DNA from: Flavobacteriaceae bacterium | Lineage (GTDB): Bacteria > Bacteroidota > Bacteroidia > Flavobacteriales > Flavobacteriaceae | Direction: 5' to 3' | Length of the DNA: 64,000 nt | Assembly: GCA_002746415.1 (NCBI GenBank) | Contig: NVXD01000002.1 | Location: forward strand, 214,405-278,404 | Shown: positions 27,531 to 36,281 of the stretch, in pieces | Layout: the number at the start of each line of letters is the position of its first letter | Numbering within the stretch: position 1 is the first letter of the stretch | Translations under genes and position numbers: made by a program | The notes under the pieces: model-generated | The model's database searches: none | What the model was told of the DNA's origin: nothing | The model's input: the letters and a program-made list of their open reading frames with translations, nothing else

Positions 27531-28171
27531 TACTTTTTAAACTGTTTTACTCCAACCATTACTTTTATATCCAAACTATTTACTCTGGGAACAATAGGGC
27601 AGGAATACTTCTTATTATAAGCACAATAGGGATTATAAGCCTTATTAAAATCAATCTGTATGGAATCCCCTTCCGGAATGGACAAATCAATATACCTGCC
27701 TCCGCCATACGTTTCCTCACCGTTGGTTTCATCTAAAAAAGGCAAGAAGAGATAGTCTTTATACTTTTCTTCCAGCATCAACTCTTTATTTTGGTATACT
27801 TCCAATTGATGCGTTATCCCATTCAAGGAAAAATGAGCAATCCCATACACCGTTTCTTCTGATTTCCTCCCAGTACTGGTAGGCATAAAAAAAGGCAAAG
27901 CCTCTGGAGTTCTAACGAACTTTGCAGTAATTACATAATTAGTATCCGCGGGGTAAAAATTTAATCCATCAAATTTTTTGCGATATCTGTCTGGCAAAGG
28001 TGATTTTTCCGGATCTCTAAACTCTTCATTTAATTCATTTTGAAATTTTACAATAGCATTTAACTTTTGAGAGGTATTGGTTGTCCTTTCTACCACATTA
28101 GCATCATGATATTTTTTCCCATCTTTACATGAAATAATAGATAGAAGCAAAAGAAGGTAAACATATTTCAT
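27530..28171 (-). CDS. DUF1684-family lipoprotein
   Basis: A 213-residue lipoprotein (lipobox Cys C15 in LLSIISC). The conserved DUF1684 core includes GLNFYPADTNYVITAKFV, MPTSTGRKSEETVYG, DYLFLPFLDETNGEETYGGG and IDFNKAYNPYCAYN. Function is unknown; the family is common in Bacteroidota envelopes. Confidence 0.85.
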   Translation of the reverse strand: MKYVYLLLLLSIISCKDGKKYHDANVVERTTNTSQKLNAIVKFQNELNEEFRDPEKSPLPDRYRKKFDGLNFYPADTNYVITAKFVRTPEALPFFMPTSTGRKSEETVYGIAHFSLNGITHQLEVYQNKELMLEEKYKDYLFLPFLDETNGEETYGGGRYIDLSIPEGDSIQIDFNKAYNPYCAYNKKYSCPIVPRVNSLDIKVMVGVKQFKK

Positions 28172-28228
28172 AGCTATTGTTTTTCCAAAATTACAATTTA
28201 TCTACCTTGAGTTCTAAAAAGATTTCCA

Positions 28229-28981
28229 ATGAAGAAAATAGCCCTTATCTTTTCTATTCTAATAGTACACATTTCCTGTGGCAAAAAAGGAAAAGAGCAT
28301 ACTCCTTCAAAAGTGTCTGAAAGGGTATTCCCAACAATAGCGCCCAATAGATATAATGTAGCCTTTTTAATTATGGATGGGACGTTCAATACAGAATTCA
28401 CTGCACCATATGATATTTTTCAGCATACCCAATACAGAAAAAATATAAAAGCAATGAACACCTTTACCATTGCCAATACATTAGAACCCATAACCACTTT
28501 TGAAGGTGTTCGTATTTTACCTGATTTTGATTATACCAAAGATGCAATGCCAAAAATTGATATTCTGGTAGTACCAAGCGCGGAACATCATTTGGACACT
28601 GATCTTAACGATACCACAATGCTCAATTTTGTAAAGAAAGTAGATGAAAAGGCTTTATTTATGACTTCTCATTGCGATGGGGCATTTGTATTAGCCAAAG
28701 CCGGAGTATTAAACAATGTGGCTTCAACAACTTTCCCTAGTGATATAGATACCTACAAAAAAATGTTTCCACACTTAAATGTAAAAGATTCAGTTCTCTT
28801 TGTTCATGATGGCAAATACATTACTTCTGCGGGAGGGGCTAAAAGTTTTGAAGCGGCACTATACCTATGCGAGTATTTATACGGGAAAGAAATTGCGATT
28901 TCCTTAGCAGGAGGCCTTGTCATTGATTGGGACTTAGACCAACTTACTAAGGCTATTCCTTCTGACATAAAAGTACATTGA
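28229..28981 (+). CDS. DJ-1/PfpI-family lipoprotein
   Basis: A 250-residue DJ-1/PfpI (class I glutamine-amidotransferase-like) protein behind a lipoprotein signal (Cys C17 in HISC). The nucleophile elbow is MTSHCDGAF with C149, and the substrate domain covers about 42-235. Members include glyoxalases, chaperones and regulators, often fused to AraC domains; this one is alone and membrane-anchored, so it acts in the periplasm. Divergent from the DUF1684 gene. Confidence 0.82.
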   Translation: MKKIALIFSILIVHISCGKKGKEHTPSKVSERVFPTIAPNRYNVAFLIMDGTFNTEFTAPYDIFQHTQYRKNIKAMNTFTIANTLEPITTFEGVRILPDFDYTKDAMPKIDILVVPSAEHHLDTDLNDTTMLNFVKKVDEKALFMTSHCDGAFVLAKAGVLNNVASTTFPSDIDTYKKMFPHLNVKDSVLFVHDGKYITSAGGAKSFEAALYLCEYLYGKEIAISLAGGLVIDWDLDQLTKAIPSDIKVH

Positions 28982-29155
28982 AAAATTTATGAAGAACACC
29001 TAAGTTTTTTCATTTACAAAACCAATTAATTCAACGTTCTTATTTTCAATAACTTAAAATCATATCGGGTTATTTTTAATAACGCTTGTTACTTTTATCC
29101 TGCTCGATAAAAATGAAATTTATTTCTTTATATCAAATTAAAATATTTCAAAATA

Positions 29156-29485
29156 ATGAAGAAAAAAATATTGGGTTTTGGTTTTATGTTTATAGTAGGG
29201 TGTGGTCTTAGTTTTTCCCAGGTTAACGCTAATAAACCTATTCCAATTATACGGAAAGAATCAAAAATTGAGACCCAAAATTGGGAAACTCTCAAGCTTC
29301 TAATTGATACTGCACAATTTAACGGATGGAAACTGATTTCAATTTATAAATTAAATGGGAAAAATAAGGTTGTATTTAAAAAGAAAAATACTATTTGGAT
29401 TTTCGGACCAAAAAAAAACTTTATTATTTGGACTAATCACAATGCATATTTGGGTCAATTTGCTTCATCTATAGCCAATATTTAG
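29156..29485 (+). CDS. Small exported protein of unknown function
   Basis: A 109-residue protein with a signal peptide (residues 1-21, ending LSFSQ). The mature part has two short helical/strand blocks (NWETLKLLIDTAQFNGWKLISIYKL, NTIWIFGPKKNFIIWTNH). No family recognised. The 291 bases after it hold only a weak hairpin (CAACCTT / AAGGTTG at 29520-29539). Confidence 0.55.
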   Translation: MKKKILGFGFMFIVGCGLSFSQVNANKPIPIIRKESKIETQNWETLKLLIDTAQFNGWKLISIYKLNGKNKVVFKKKNTIWIFGPKKNFIIWTNHNAYLGQFASSIANI

Positions 29486-29776
29486 ACATAGTCATGAAGT
29501 TTATTGCTTAAATAGCCTACAACCTTATGAACAAGGTTGATTTACCTGCTCTTCTATCGCTAAATTTATTGTGCCAAATTGTTATTAGAAATAACCTCTT
29601 TTATAACCTTACTTAAGTTGGTTAACCCCCTCAAAGCTCACAGGGAAAAATAGGCAGACGTCCTTTATTTTTCTAATTGACACTTAGGGATTTTAGGCTT
29701 CAATAGCCATCCATTGAGCTATGAGCTTCTTATTCTACCATATTGCAAACTGCTACTACACAAAGGTCAATGCGTA

Positions 29777-31195
29777 TTATTCCTCTATAATATCATATCT
29801 TGCTTCCTTCAAATATTTTGCAACTATTTGATTAAATTCAGGTGTAATCCTCAGTAATGCAGTATGTGCTATAGTATATAGCTCCCCTTTATTCTTATAT
29901 CCATTTTTTAAAGCTTCTTCCAAATAGAACAAAGCGGTTCCATAATCCTCAATTCTAGCACTATCAGAAATTATTTTTAAATAATAACTATAATCATTAG
30001 GTGCTGTGATTGTTTTTAACATCCATAGAAAACGAACACCCTCTTCTTCTACTTTTTCTTCGGACTCCAATATTTCAATTGTATCTTCCGTCAAAGCATT
30101 TATATAGGCCCAAAGGCGTTTTCCCATTTGTTGTTGCGCTTTATCATCACTCTCAACATACTTTTTAAGCTCCACCATTTGATAGTTCCACCACCCTAAA
30201 TTATTATAGTTATAAGCTAGCACATCTTCTTCCAAGGAATATGCATAATTTTCTTTAATAAGTGTTTCTTTAAAAAGAGCAGCATCTTCATTACGTTTTA
30301 GCGTTCTATACCATTTATTCCTTTTAAGCAACTTCCTTTTTTCTTTTAAAGAATCCATACTACTATAGGGTCTATAAACAGTAATTGTTTCCTCAAGTAA
30401 TTCATTGGCTATAAGTAAATTATTAGAGCTAATCAGGTTGTTTATATGCTTATTATTCTCCTCAAAACTAGTATTAACAAAAGAATCATCCCTTTCTAGA
30501 CTTCCTTTACTCATTGAAGCTAAGGTTAAAATTTTCATAGCATTCGTAAGACTCTCAATAGTAGGCCATTGATGTCCCCCTTCAAATTTTAATAGCAGAT
30601 TGGGAAATTTCATTCTATTTAATATTTTCCGAAACGCTATCATTTCTTGATAGTTATAATCTTCCCTGCCAACAATTCCTATAAAATGAAAAGTATTTTT
30701 GGTATTCAACAATTCAACCGTCCTAATATTTGCCCCACATGAAATCACACCTTCTATATTCTTTATAAATAAAGGGACTATTGAAGCTAATCTTGCTCCA
30801 TTTGAAAACCCTGCTGTATATACCCTCCTTTTTTGAATGGGAAACATTGAAAATACCTTATTAAACATTCTATTTGCAATCAGAATGTTTTGCGAAGTAT
30901 TCAAAGAATCATGAACATTATTTGAAGAAACTAGAATATACCCAAATTCCTCAGCACCTTGCCTAAACATACTCATGGCTTGCTTACCCTTCCCTTCTAC
31001 ATCAAAAACAAAAAGAACTGGCCAATTTCTTGAAGTTTCAAAATTTGTTGGCAAGTATAAAGAAAAACTTTCTGGAATAGAGTCGGATATTTTTAGAGTA
31101 TTTATGATGCTCCCTTTTTTAAGAGCCACTTGTTGCGCTCTTGCATAATAAGCAGATATAATGCAAAAACACAGTAATACTAATTTTAATTTCAT
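29777..31195 (-). CDS. Exported alpha/beta-hydrolase (PHB-depolymerase/esterase-like) with helical C-terminus
   Basis: A 472-residue exported protein (signal peptide ending YARAQ). Residues about 30-225 form an esterase domain: nucleophile S131 in AGFSNGAR, likely acid D179 in GREDYNY, and H208 in FEGGHQW. Residues 230-472 are helical with TPR-like spacing (YGTALFYLEEALKNGYKNKGELY). Similar proteins are annotated as dienelactone hydrolase or PHB-depolymerase-like. The substrate is not evident. Confidence 0.7.
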   Translation of the reverse strand: MKLKLVLLCFCIISAYYARAQQVALKKGSIINTLKISDSIPESFSLYLPTNFETSRNWPVLFVFDVEGKGKQAMSMFRQGAEEFGYILVSSNNVHDSLNTSQNILIANRMFNKVFSMFPIQKRRVYTAGFSNGARLASIVPLFIKNIEGVISCGANIRTVELLNTKNTFHFIGIVGREDYNYQEMIAFRKILNRMKFPNLLLKFEGGHQWPTIESLTNAMKILTLASMSKGSLERDDSFVNTSFEENNKHINNLISSNNLLIANELLEETITVYRPYSSMDSLKEKRKLLKRNKWYRTLKRNEDAALFKETLIKENYAYSLEEDVLAYNYNNLGWWNYQMVELKKYVESDDKAQQQMGKRLWAYINALTEDTIEILESEEKVEEEGVRFLWMLKTITAPNDYSYYLKIISDSARIEDYGTALFYLEEALKNGYKNKGELYTIAHTALLRITPEFNQIVAKYLKEARYDIIEE

Positions 31196-31466
31196 ACCAA
31201 TAGGTTCATCAAAAATCTAGCCAAAAATAAAATTAAAGTTACACAATAGATTTAGAATCCAATCAACTTTTAACGTATTCCCTAATTTCTATATGTTCTA
31301 AGTAAGCCACTTTGCTATTGTTTTCAATAAATGCTTATAATAAGCACATCATAAAACTTAGTACTACAGTAATTGTTCTTGATAGCAAAATTTTTCAATA
31401 GACAATTTTGAATTCCAAAATAGTTTTTTCATAAGGAATTAAAGTTATCTGCATTGCATCAAAACA

Positions 31467-31919
31467 CTAATCCCCCCCCTTTTTTATTGGGGAGTTATAA
31501 ATAACATTGGATAATATAATATGTGTCCTAGCCTCACCATACGTAATGAGCTTATCAATAAATTTTTCTAAATGGGATTGATTCTCAAGAACCACTTCCA
31601 TAATAATATTCTCATTTCCTGTGATTCTATAACAATTTACAACTTCACTGAAGGAATCAACAACCTCCAAAAATGGCTTCAGTTTTCCCATGAAAGCCTT
31701 CACCGTTATAATTGCTTTTAATTGGTATCCAACATGTGTATATGAAACCTCAGTTTTATACCCTGTTATTATCCCCAAGTCTTCCATTTTTTTTACACGC
31801 TCTGCCACAGCTGGTGGTGTAAGACCAACCTTTCTTCCCATATTGGCAAAAGATTCACGTGCATTTGCCTGTAGGCATTTTAATATTTCCCAGTTTAATG
31901 CATCAATATTTACATTCAT
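31467..31919 (-). CDS. Lrp/AsnC-family transcriptional regulator
   Basis: A 150-residue regulator: N-terminal helix-turn-helix (residues about 6-60, LQANARESFANMGRKVGLTPPAVAERVKKMEDLGIITGY) and a C-terminal RAM ligand domain (about 70-140). Lrp proteins respond to amino acids. The target is not evident; the divergent gene is a hypothetical four-helix protein. Confidence 0.9.
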   Translation of the reverse strand: MNVNIDALNWEILKCLQANARESFANMGRKVGLTPPAVAERVKKMEDLGIITGYKTEVSYTHVGYQLKAIITVKAFMGKLKPFLEVVDSFSEVVNCYRITGNENIIMEVVLENQSHLEKFIDKLITYGEARTHIILSNVIYNSPIKKGGD

Positions 31920-32038
31920 TATGATTTAATATAAAAATAGTACGTTTCTAAAGTAAAAATAGTAAAAAACTATATAATGAAAAGCCATAAACGCAAAATA
32001 CAACGTAACTTTATTTAAAAATTTGCTATTTTCAAGTC

Positions 32039-32446
32039 ATGTCATATAAAAATTTAAGATCTGTTCCAGTTTACCGTAAATCTTTGAGTCTCTGTGAGAT
32101 GAGTAGAGAGATTGTGTCGTATATATCTTCCAATAAAGACCTTTTAAAACTCTACAAATCCAATAGTCATAGAGACATTATTGCCAATTCCATAATTACT
32201 GATGCCATACTTATTCCTCAAAAAATTGAACAAGCAGAAAGAACGGAATCTTATGCTACAAGAATGAAAAATGTATTGTTTATCAACATCATGACCAGAA
32301 ACATTTTGTCCTACTGCAATGGCTTAGAAAAAGATGGTTTTAAGGAAAGAGAATATATAAATCTACTCAGAAGTGAGATTAAAAGTTTTCGGTTAGCATA
32401 TAAGATTTGGAGACGTTCATTACGAAGAGGAGGAGATTTAGCCTAA
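32039..32446 (+). CDS. Hypothetical all-helical protein
   Basis: A 135-residue basic protein predicted to be four helices. The opening (NLRSVPVYRKSLSLCEMSREIV) faintly resembles four-helix-bundle (S23-like) proteins, but I would not assign it. There is no signal peptide. It is divergent from the Lrp gene. Confidence 0.55.
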   Translation: MSYKNLRSVPVYRKSLSLCEMSREIVSYISSNKDLLKLYKSNSHRDIIANSIITDAILIPQKIEQAERTESYATRMKNVLFINIMTRNILSYCNGLEKDGFKEREYINLLRSEIKSFRLAYKIWRRSLRRGGDLA

Positions 32447-32569
32447 GAAGTCAATAATAACCTTTTAATTTTACTGCTCTACATTTCTTCTAAAGAATTA
32501 AATTATAAAAATCACAAAGTATAAACCAGTGTTTTTATATATTTTTACTTTTCCAAAAAAACCTTCATT

Positions 32570-33421
32570 TTGAAAACCACTATATTAATTCATTGCCCAG
32601 ATCAAGCTGGAATTATAAATGCAGTAACATACTTCATTCATTCCAAAAATGGCAACATTATTTACTTAGACCAACATGTAGACAAAGAAGCTGGTGTTTT
32701 TTTCATGAGATTGGAAAGTGATTTTGACAACCCTGATTTTTCTATTGACGACTTTAAAAACAAATTTGGTAAAAGTCTTGCTGAAAAGTATCAAATGAAA
32801 TGGAGCGTATATAGCAGCGGGGTTAAACCAAAAATGGCTCTTTTTGTTTCTAAATATAATCACTGTTTATATGACCTACTCAGTAGGTTCAATTCAGGGG
32901 AACTGGATGTTGAAATCCCCTTTATCATCAGTAATCATAAGGACCTACAATATATTGCGGAACAGTTTAATATTCCTTTTCACTACATACCCGTCACTAA
33001 AGAAACAAAAACAGACGCCGAAAATCAGCAATTACATCTTCTAAAAAAATACAGCATAGATTGTATTGTTTTAGCTAGATACATGCAAATTGTTACCAGT
33101 AAAATTATTGATTCTTATCCTAATAAAATCATCAACATTCACCATTCCTTTTTACCTGCTTTTGCGGGGGCAAAACCATATCATGCAGCTTTTCAGAGGG
33201 GAGTTAAAATTATTGGAGCAACATGTCATTATGTAACCGAAGAATTGGATGCTGGTCCTATTATTGAGCAAGACGTTACCACCGTTTCACATTCACATAG
33301 CATAAAAGATTTCATAGCCAAGGGAAGAGATTTAGAAAAAATTGTGCTATCTCGGGGCGTAAAACTGCATCTCCAAAGGAAAACAATGGTTTATAATAAT
33401 AAAACGGTGATATTTTCCTAA
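32570..33421 (+). CDS. purU: Formyltetrahydrofolate deformylase
   Basis: A 283-residue PurU: an N-terminal ACT domain (residues 1-80, ILIHCPDQAGIINAVTYF) and a formyltransferase-fold domain with the catalytic Asn-His-Asp set (INIHHSFLPAF, ATCHYVTEELDAGPIIEQD). It hydrolyses 10-formyl-THF to THF and formate. The start codon is TTG; no ATG precedes the ACT domain in frame, and the next one would remove it. Confidence 0.92.
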   Translation: MKTTILIHCPDQAGIINAVTYFIHSKNGNIIYLDQHVDKEAGVFFMRLESDFDNPDFSIDDFKNKFGKSLAEKYQMKWSVYSSGVKPKMALFVSKYNHCLYDLLSRFNSGELDVEIPFIISNHKDLQYIAEQFNIPFHYIPVTKETKTDAENQQLHLLKKYSIDCIVLARYMQIVTSKIIDSYPNKIINIHHSFLPAFAGAKPYHAAFQRGVKIIGATCHYVTEELDAGPIIEQDVTTVSHSHSIKDFIAKGRDLEKIVLSRGVKLHLQRKTMVYNNKTVIFS

Positions 33422-33483
33422 ACTCTTTTTTAATTCACGGTAGATTTACTCTTTAATTCCTAATTTTAGAGAAAATAGCGGTT

Positions 33484-34191
33484 ATGACAAAAAGAATATT
33501 TTCACTTATTATTGTTTTACAATTTCTTGGCTGTGGTGAATTACAAGACATTGTAAATCAATTACCTCAAAGCAGAACTATTGGAAATGCAGAAATTGCC
33601 AACGGCTTAAAGGAGGCTCTTAATCAAGGCATAACCAAACAGGTATCTAAGCTTACAAAAGAAGATGGTTTTTTCAAAAATGAACTAGTAAGAATAGTAC
33701 TTCCAGAAGAGTTACAAAAAGTAGATAAAACTTTAAGAGATATTGGACTTGGTAGTTTGGCAGATGAGGGACTAAAAATTTTGAATAGAGCTGCTGAGGA
33801 TGCTGTTAGTGAGGCTACTCCTATATTCGTAAACGCTATTAAGGGCATTACATTTTCTGATGCTAAAAACATACTACTAGGAGGTAATGATGCTGCTACC
33901 CAATATTTGAGCAATGCTACCAAAACAGAACTGTATAACAAGTTTAACCCAATCATTAATAATTCATTTAAGAAAGTAGGTGCAGATAAAATATGGAATA
34001 ACCTCATTACCAAATACAATAGCATTCCCCTAACAAATGATGTAAATCCAGACTTGACAGATTATGTAACACAAGAAGCATTAAGTGGCGTTTACACTAT
34101 GATTGCGGTTGAAGAAAAGGAAATTAGAACAAAGATATCGTCTAGATCAACTGACCTTTTAAGAAAGATTTTTGCGATTCAGGATAAATAG
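33484..34191 (+). CDS. DUF4197-family lipoprotein
   Basis: A 235-residue lipoprotein (Cys C17 in LQFLGC) that is helical throughout and matches DUF4197 (EIANGLKEALNQGI, RAAEDAVSEATPIFVNAI, PLTNDVNPDLTDYVTQEAL). Function unknown. Confidence 0.85.
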   Translation: MTKRIFSLIIVLQFLGCGELQDIVNQLPQSRTIGNAEIANGLKEALNQGITKQVSKLTKEDGFFKNELVRIVLPEELQKVDKTLRDIGLGSLADEGLKILNRAAEDAVSEATPIFVNAIKGITFSDAKNILLGGNDAATQYLSNATKTELYNKFNPIINNSFKKVGADKIWNNLITKYNSIPLTNDVNPDLTDYVTQEALSGVYTMIAVEEKEIRTKISSRSTDLLRKIFAIQDK

Positions 34192-34538
34192 TTTATAACT
34201 TATTGTTCATTGCCACAATATCTTAAAAATTAATCCGTTAAAAATTAAAACAAGGCATTCATAATGAATTGTTATTGTTCCCTTAACCAAGAACAACTGG
34301 TTAATAAAGACATTTATACCGAATTATTTGAGTTAGTATTTTTTGAGTTAGTTAGTTTAAAACCGGCGGGAGCGCCGGTTTTTTTGTTCCCTTTATCCAA
34401 GAATCAAATCAGCACACAAATCCTCTCTTTTCAATAAAGTTGGGGTAAACTATTATCGGGAATTACCTGTTTTAAGAAAATTTTAAGAGTTCGAGTTCAT
34501 TTATTACCTAATTTAAACTTAGCTAATTCAAACTAGTA
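34192..34538 (+). terminator. Gene-free interval with strong hairpin at 34359-34382
   Basis: This 347-base gap holds a 10-bp GC-rich perfect stem (AAAACCGGCG / CGCCGGTTTT, loop GGAG) followed by TTT. It lies 168 bases past the nearest stop codon, far for a simple gene terminator. An imperfect direct repeat (TTGTTCCCTT..CCAAGAA, at 34275 and 34384) flanks it. Confidence 0.65.
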
Positions 34539-36056
34539 ATGAAACACCTTAAGTTTCTCTTTTTATTATTCCTTTTATTCAGTAGTATTATTTATTCTAA
34601 AATACCAGAGGATAATCTAGTTTCTTACCCTACACTATCTTCAAAAGATTTAATCATAAATGCTGACAAGCTTTATCATGGACAAAAATTTTCCGAAGCA
34701 ATAAAGGCATACGAACAAATACAAGATGTTGAAGAAATAGATGAAATCAATGTTCTAAAGAAAATGGCTTTAAGCCATGCAGCTCTAAATGATGCCAATA
34801 AATCTGTAGATTATTTAGAAAAATATTTAATGATGGACTTTAAGACCTCTTTCATGGAACATGAAGGTTTCTTAGCTATAAAGAACAGTCCACAATTTAA
34901 AAATATCGTAGATAAATATGCCCCTAAAGTAAGCATCTGGTCATTCTTCTATTTTTATGTTGCTTTAATTGGATTCTTTGTAGTAGCAGTGCTCAACTTC
35001 AATAAAAAAATGGATTTTGGAGCAAAATTACTCATCAGTGGTTTTGTTTTTATTCATTCCTTTTTTATTCTCCATATTAGTATAAACATTACCAATTTCC
35101 ATTTTCAATTTCCACATTCTTATTTAATGTCCACTTCATTTTCATTCTTATATGGACCATTGTTATATTTCTATTTTAAAAGAATAACACAAGAATATAA
35201 ATTCAAAAAAAGTGATGCATTGCACCTCATCCCCACTATTTTATTTCTTGCCTATATCATCCCTGTGTACTCGTTGCCTGAAGCTGAGAAACTACAATTA
35301 ATGTTACAAAGAGCCAATAAAGGTCTTAACCCATCAGGCTTTAACTTAGTTGCCATAATCGTTTCCTTAAAATTAATTTCCTTATTAGTTTATGGGTACT
35401 TTATTAGAAACCTATATTTCAAAAGTAAAAAAGCCAAGGAATTAAGTAAAGAGAATAGGGTATGGCAAAAAAATATTTACAGCATACATTTCTTATACAT
35501 ACTATCCTATGCTATTTATGGTGTCTTGATTGTAAATCATTTATCTTCTGGCATTGTCTATCATTCACAAGTTGTTTTGATGGCATCCATGGTGTTATAT
35601 GTGGGGTACTCTGCTAATGTGCAACCAACAGTTTTTAATGGTGTGTATTCTAATGTTAACCGACTCCTTTTTAAATATGAGAAATCTGGATTAACAGAAA
35701 GCCTCTCCGGAGAATTAAAAGAGAGTTTGATTAATTTATTTGATATCGGAAAAATTTATAGAGAGAATGACATCAATCTAGACATTCTTTCTAAAAAATT
35801 AAATACATCAAGACATAACACATCCCAGGTTATCAATGAGCATTTCAACATGAGTTTTCATGAACTGATTAACAGATACAGAATTCAAGATGCAAAAAAT
35901 ATTATGGACCGAGACCACAACAAGAACTTGAATATCATAGACATTGCATATGAAGTTGGGTACAACAACAAAGTAACTTTCAACAAAGCTTTTAAAAAGG
36001 ATACTTTACAAACCCCCAGTGAATACCAAAAAACAATCTTTCTTCCACAAGTGTAA
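34539..36056 (+). CDS. Membrane-bound AraC-family regulator with periplasmic TPR domain
   Basis: A 505-residue one-piece sensor-regulator. It has a signal peptide/first helix (1-21), a TPR-like segment (about 38-125, ADKLYHGQKFSEAIKAYEQI), seven helices (about 130-360) and a cytoplasmic AraC-type DNA-binding domain at the end (LDILSKKLNTSRHNTSQVINEHF, IIDIAYEVGYNNKVTFNKAFKK, TPSEYQK). It probably reads a signal at or beyond the inner membrane and controls transcription directly. The SusC/SusD pair starting 226 bases downstream is the obvious target. Confidence 0.85.
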   Translation: MKHLKFLFLLFLLFSSIIYSKIPEDNLVSYPTLSSKDLIINADKLYHGQKFSEAIKAYEQIQDVEEIDEINVLKKMALSHAALNDANKSVDYLEKYLMMDFKTSFMEHEGFLAIKNSPQFKNIVDKYAPKVSIWSFFYFYVALIGFFVVAVLNFNKKMDFGAKLLISGFVFIHSFFILHISINITNFHFQFPHSYLMSTSFSFLYGPLLYFYFKRITQEYKFKKSDALHLIPTILFLAYIIPVYSLPEAEKLQLMLQRANKGLNPSGFNLVAIIVSLKLISLLVYGYFIRNLYFKSKKAKELSKENRVWQKNIYSIHFLYILSYAIYGVLIVNHLSSGIVYHSQVVLMASMVLYVGYSANVQPTVFNGVYSNVNRLLFKYEKSGLTESLSGELKESLINLFDIGKIYRENDINLDILSKKLNTSRHNTSQVINEHFNMSFHELINRYRIQDAKNIMDRDHNKNLNIIDIAYEVGYNNKVTFNKAFKKDTLQTPSEYQKTIFLPQV

Positions 36057-36281
36057 ACAAAGCGTAATCTTTCTTCGGAACAGTAAACGTTTATAAGCAT
36101 TTCCTACAAACACCCCAAGAGGTCTTTACTTTGAGTTATTCATTAACTAACTAAATGTAAAGCAGTCCTGCATGACTACTCCAAAATGACAAAATTATAG
36201 TTTCATTTTTTAAGAGTATTTATTTGAATTAGCTATCAACGTCAGGGCTGCGATTTACATTAAAACCTAAATAATTTGAGA

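Noticed and set aside
29627..29645. CCCCT...AGGG sequence resembling the candidate nitrogen operator
   Set aside because: Right arm has only AGGG, spacer is 10 bases, no promoter element in the right place and no nitrogen gene nearby.
34264..34437. Open frame of 57 codons spanning the hairpin at 34359-34382
   Set aside because: It runs straight through a strong terminator-like stem, has no family character and no promoter element close by.
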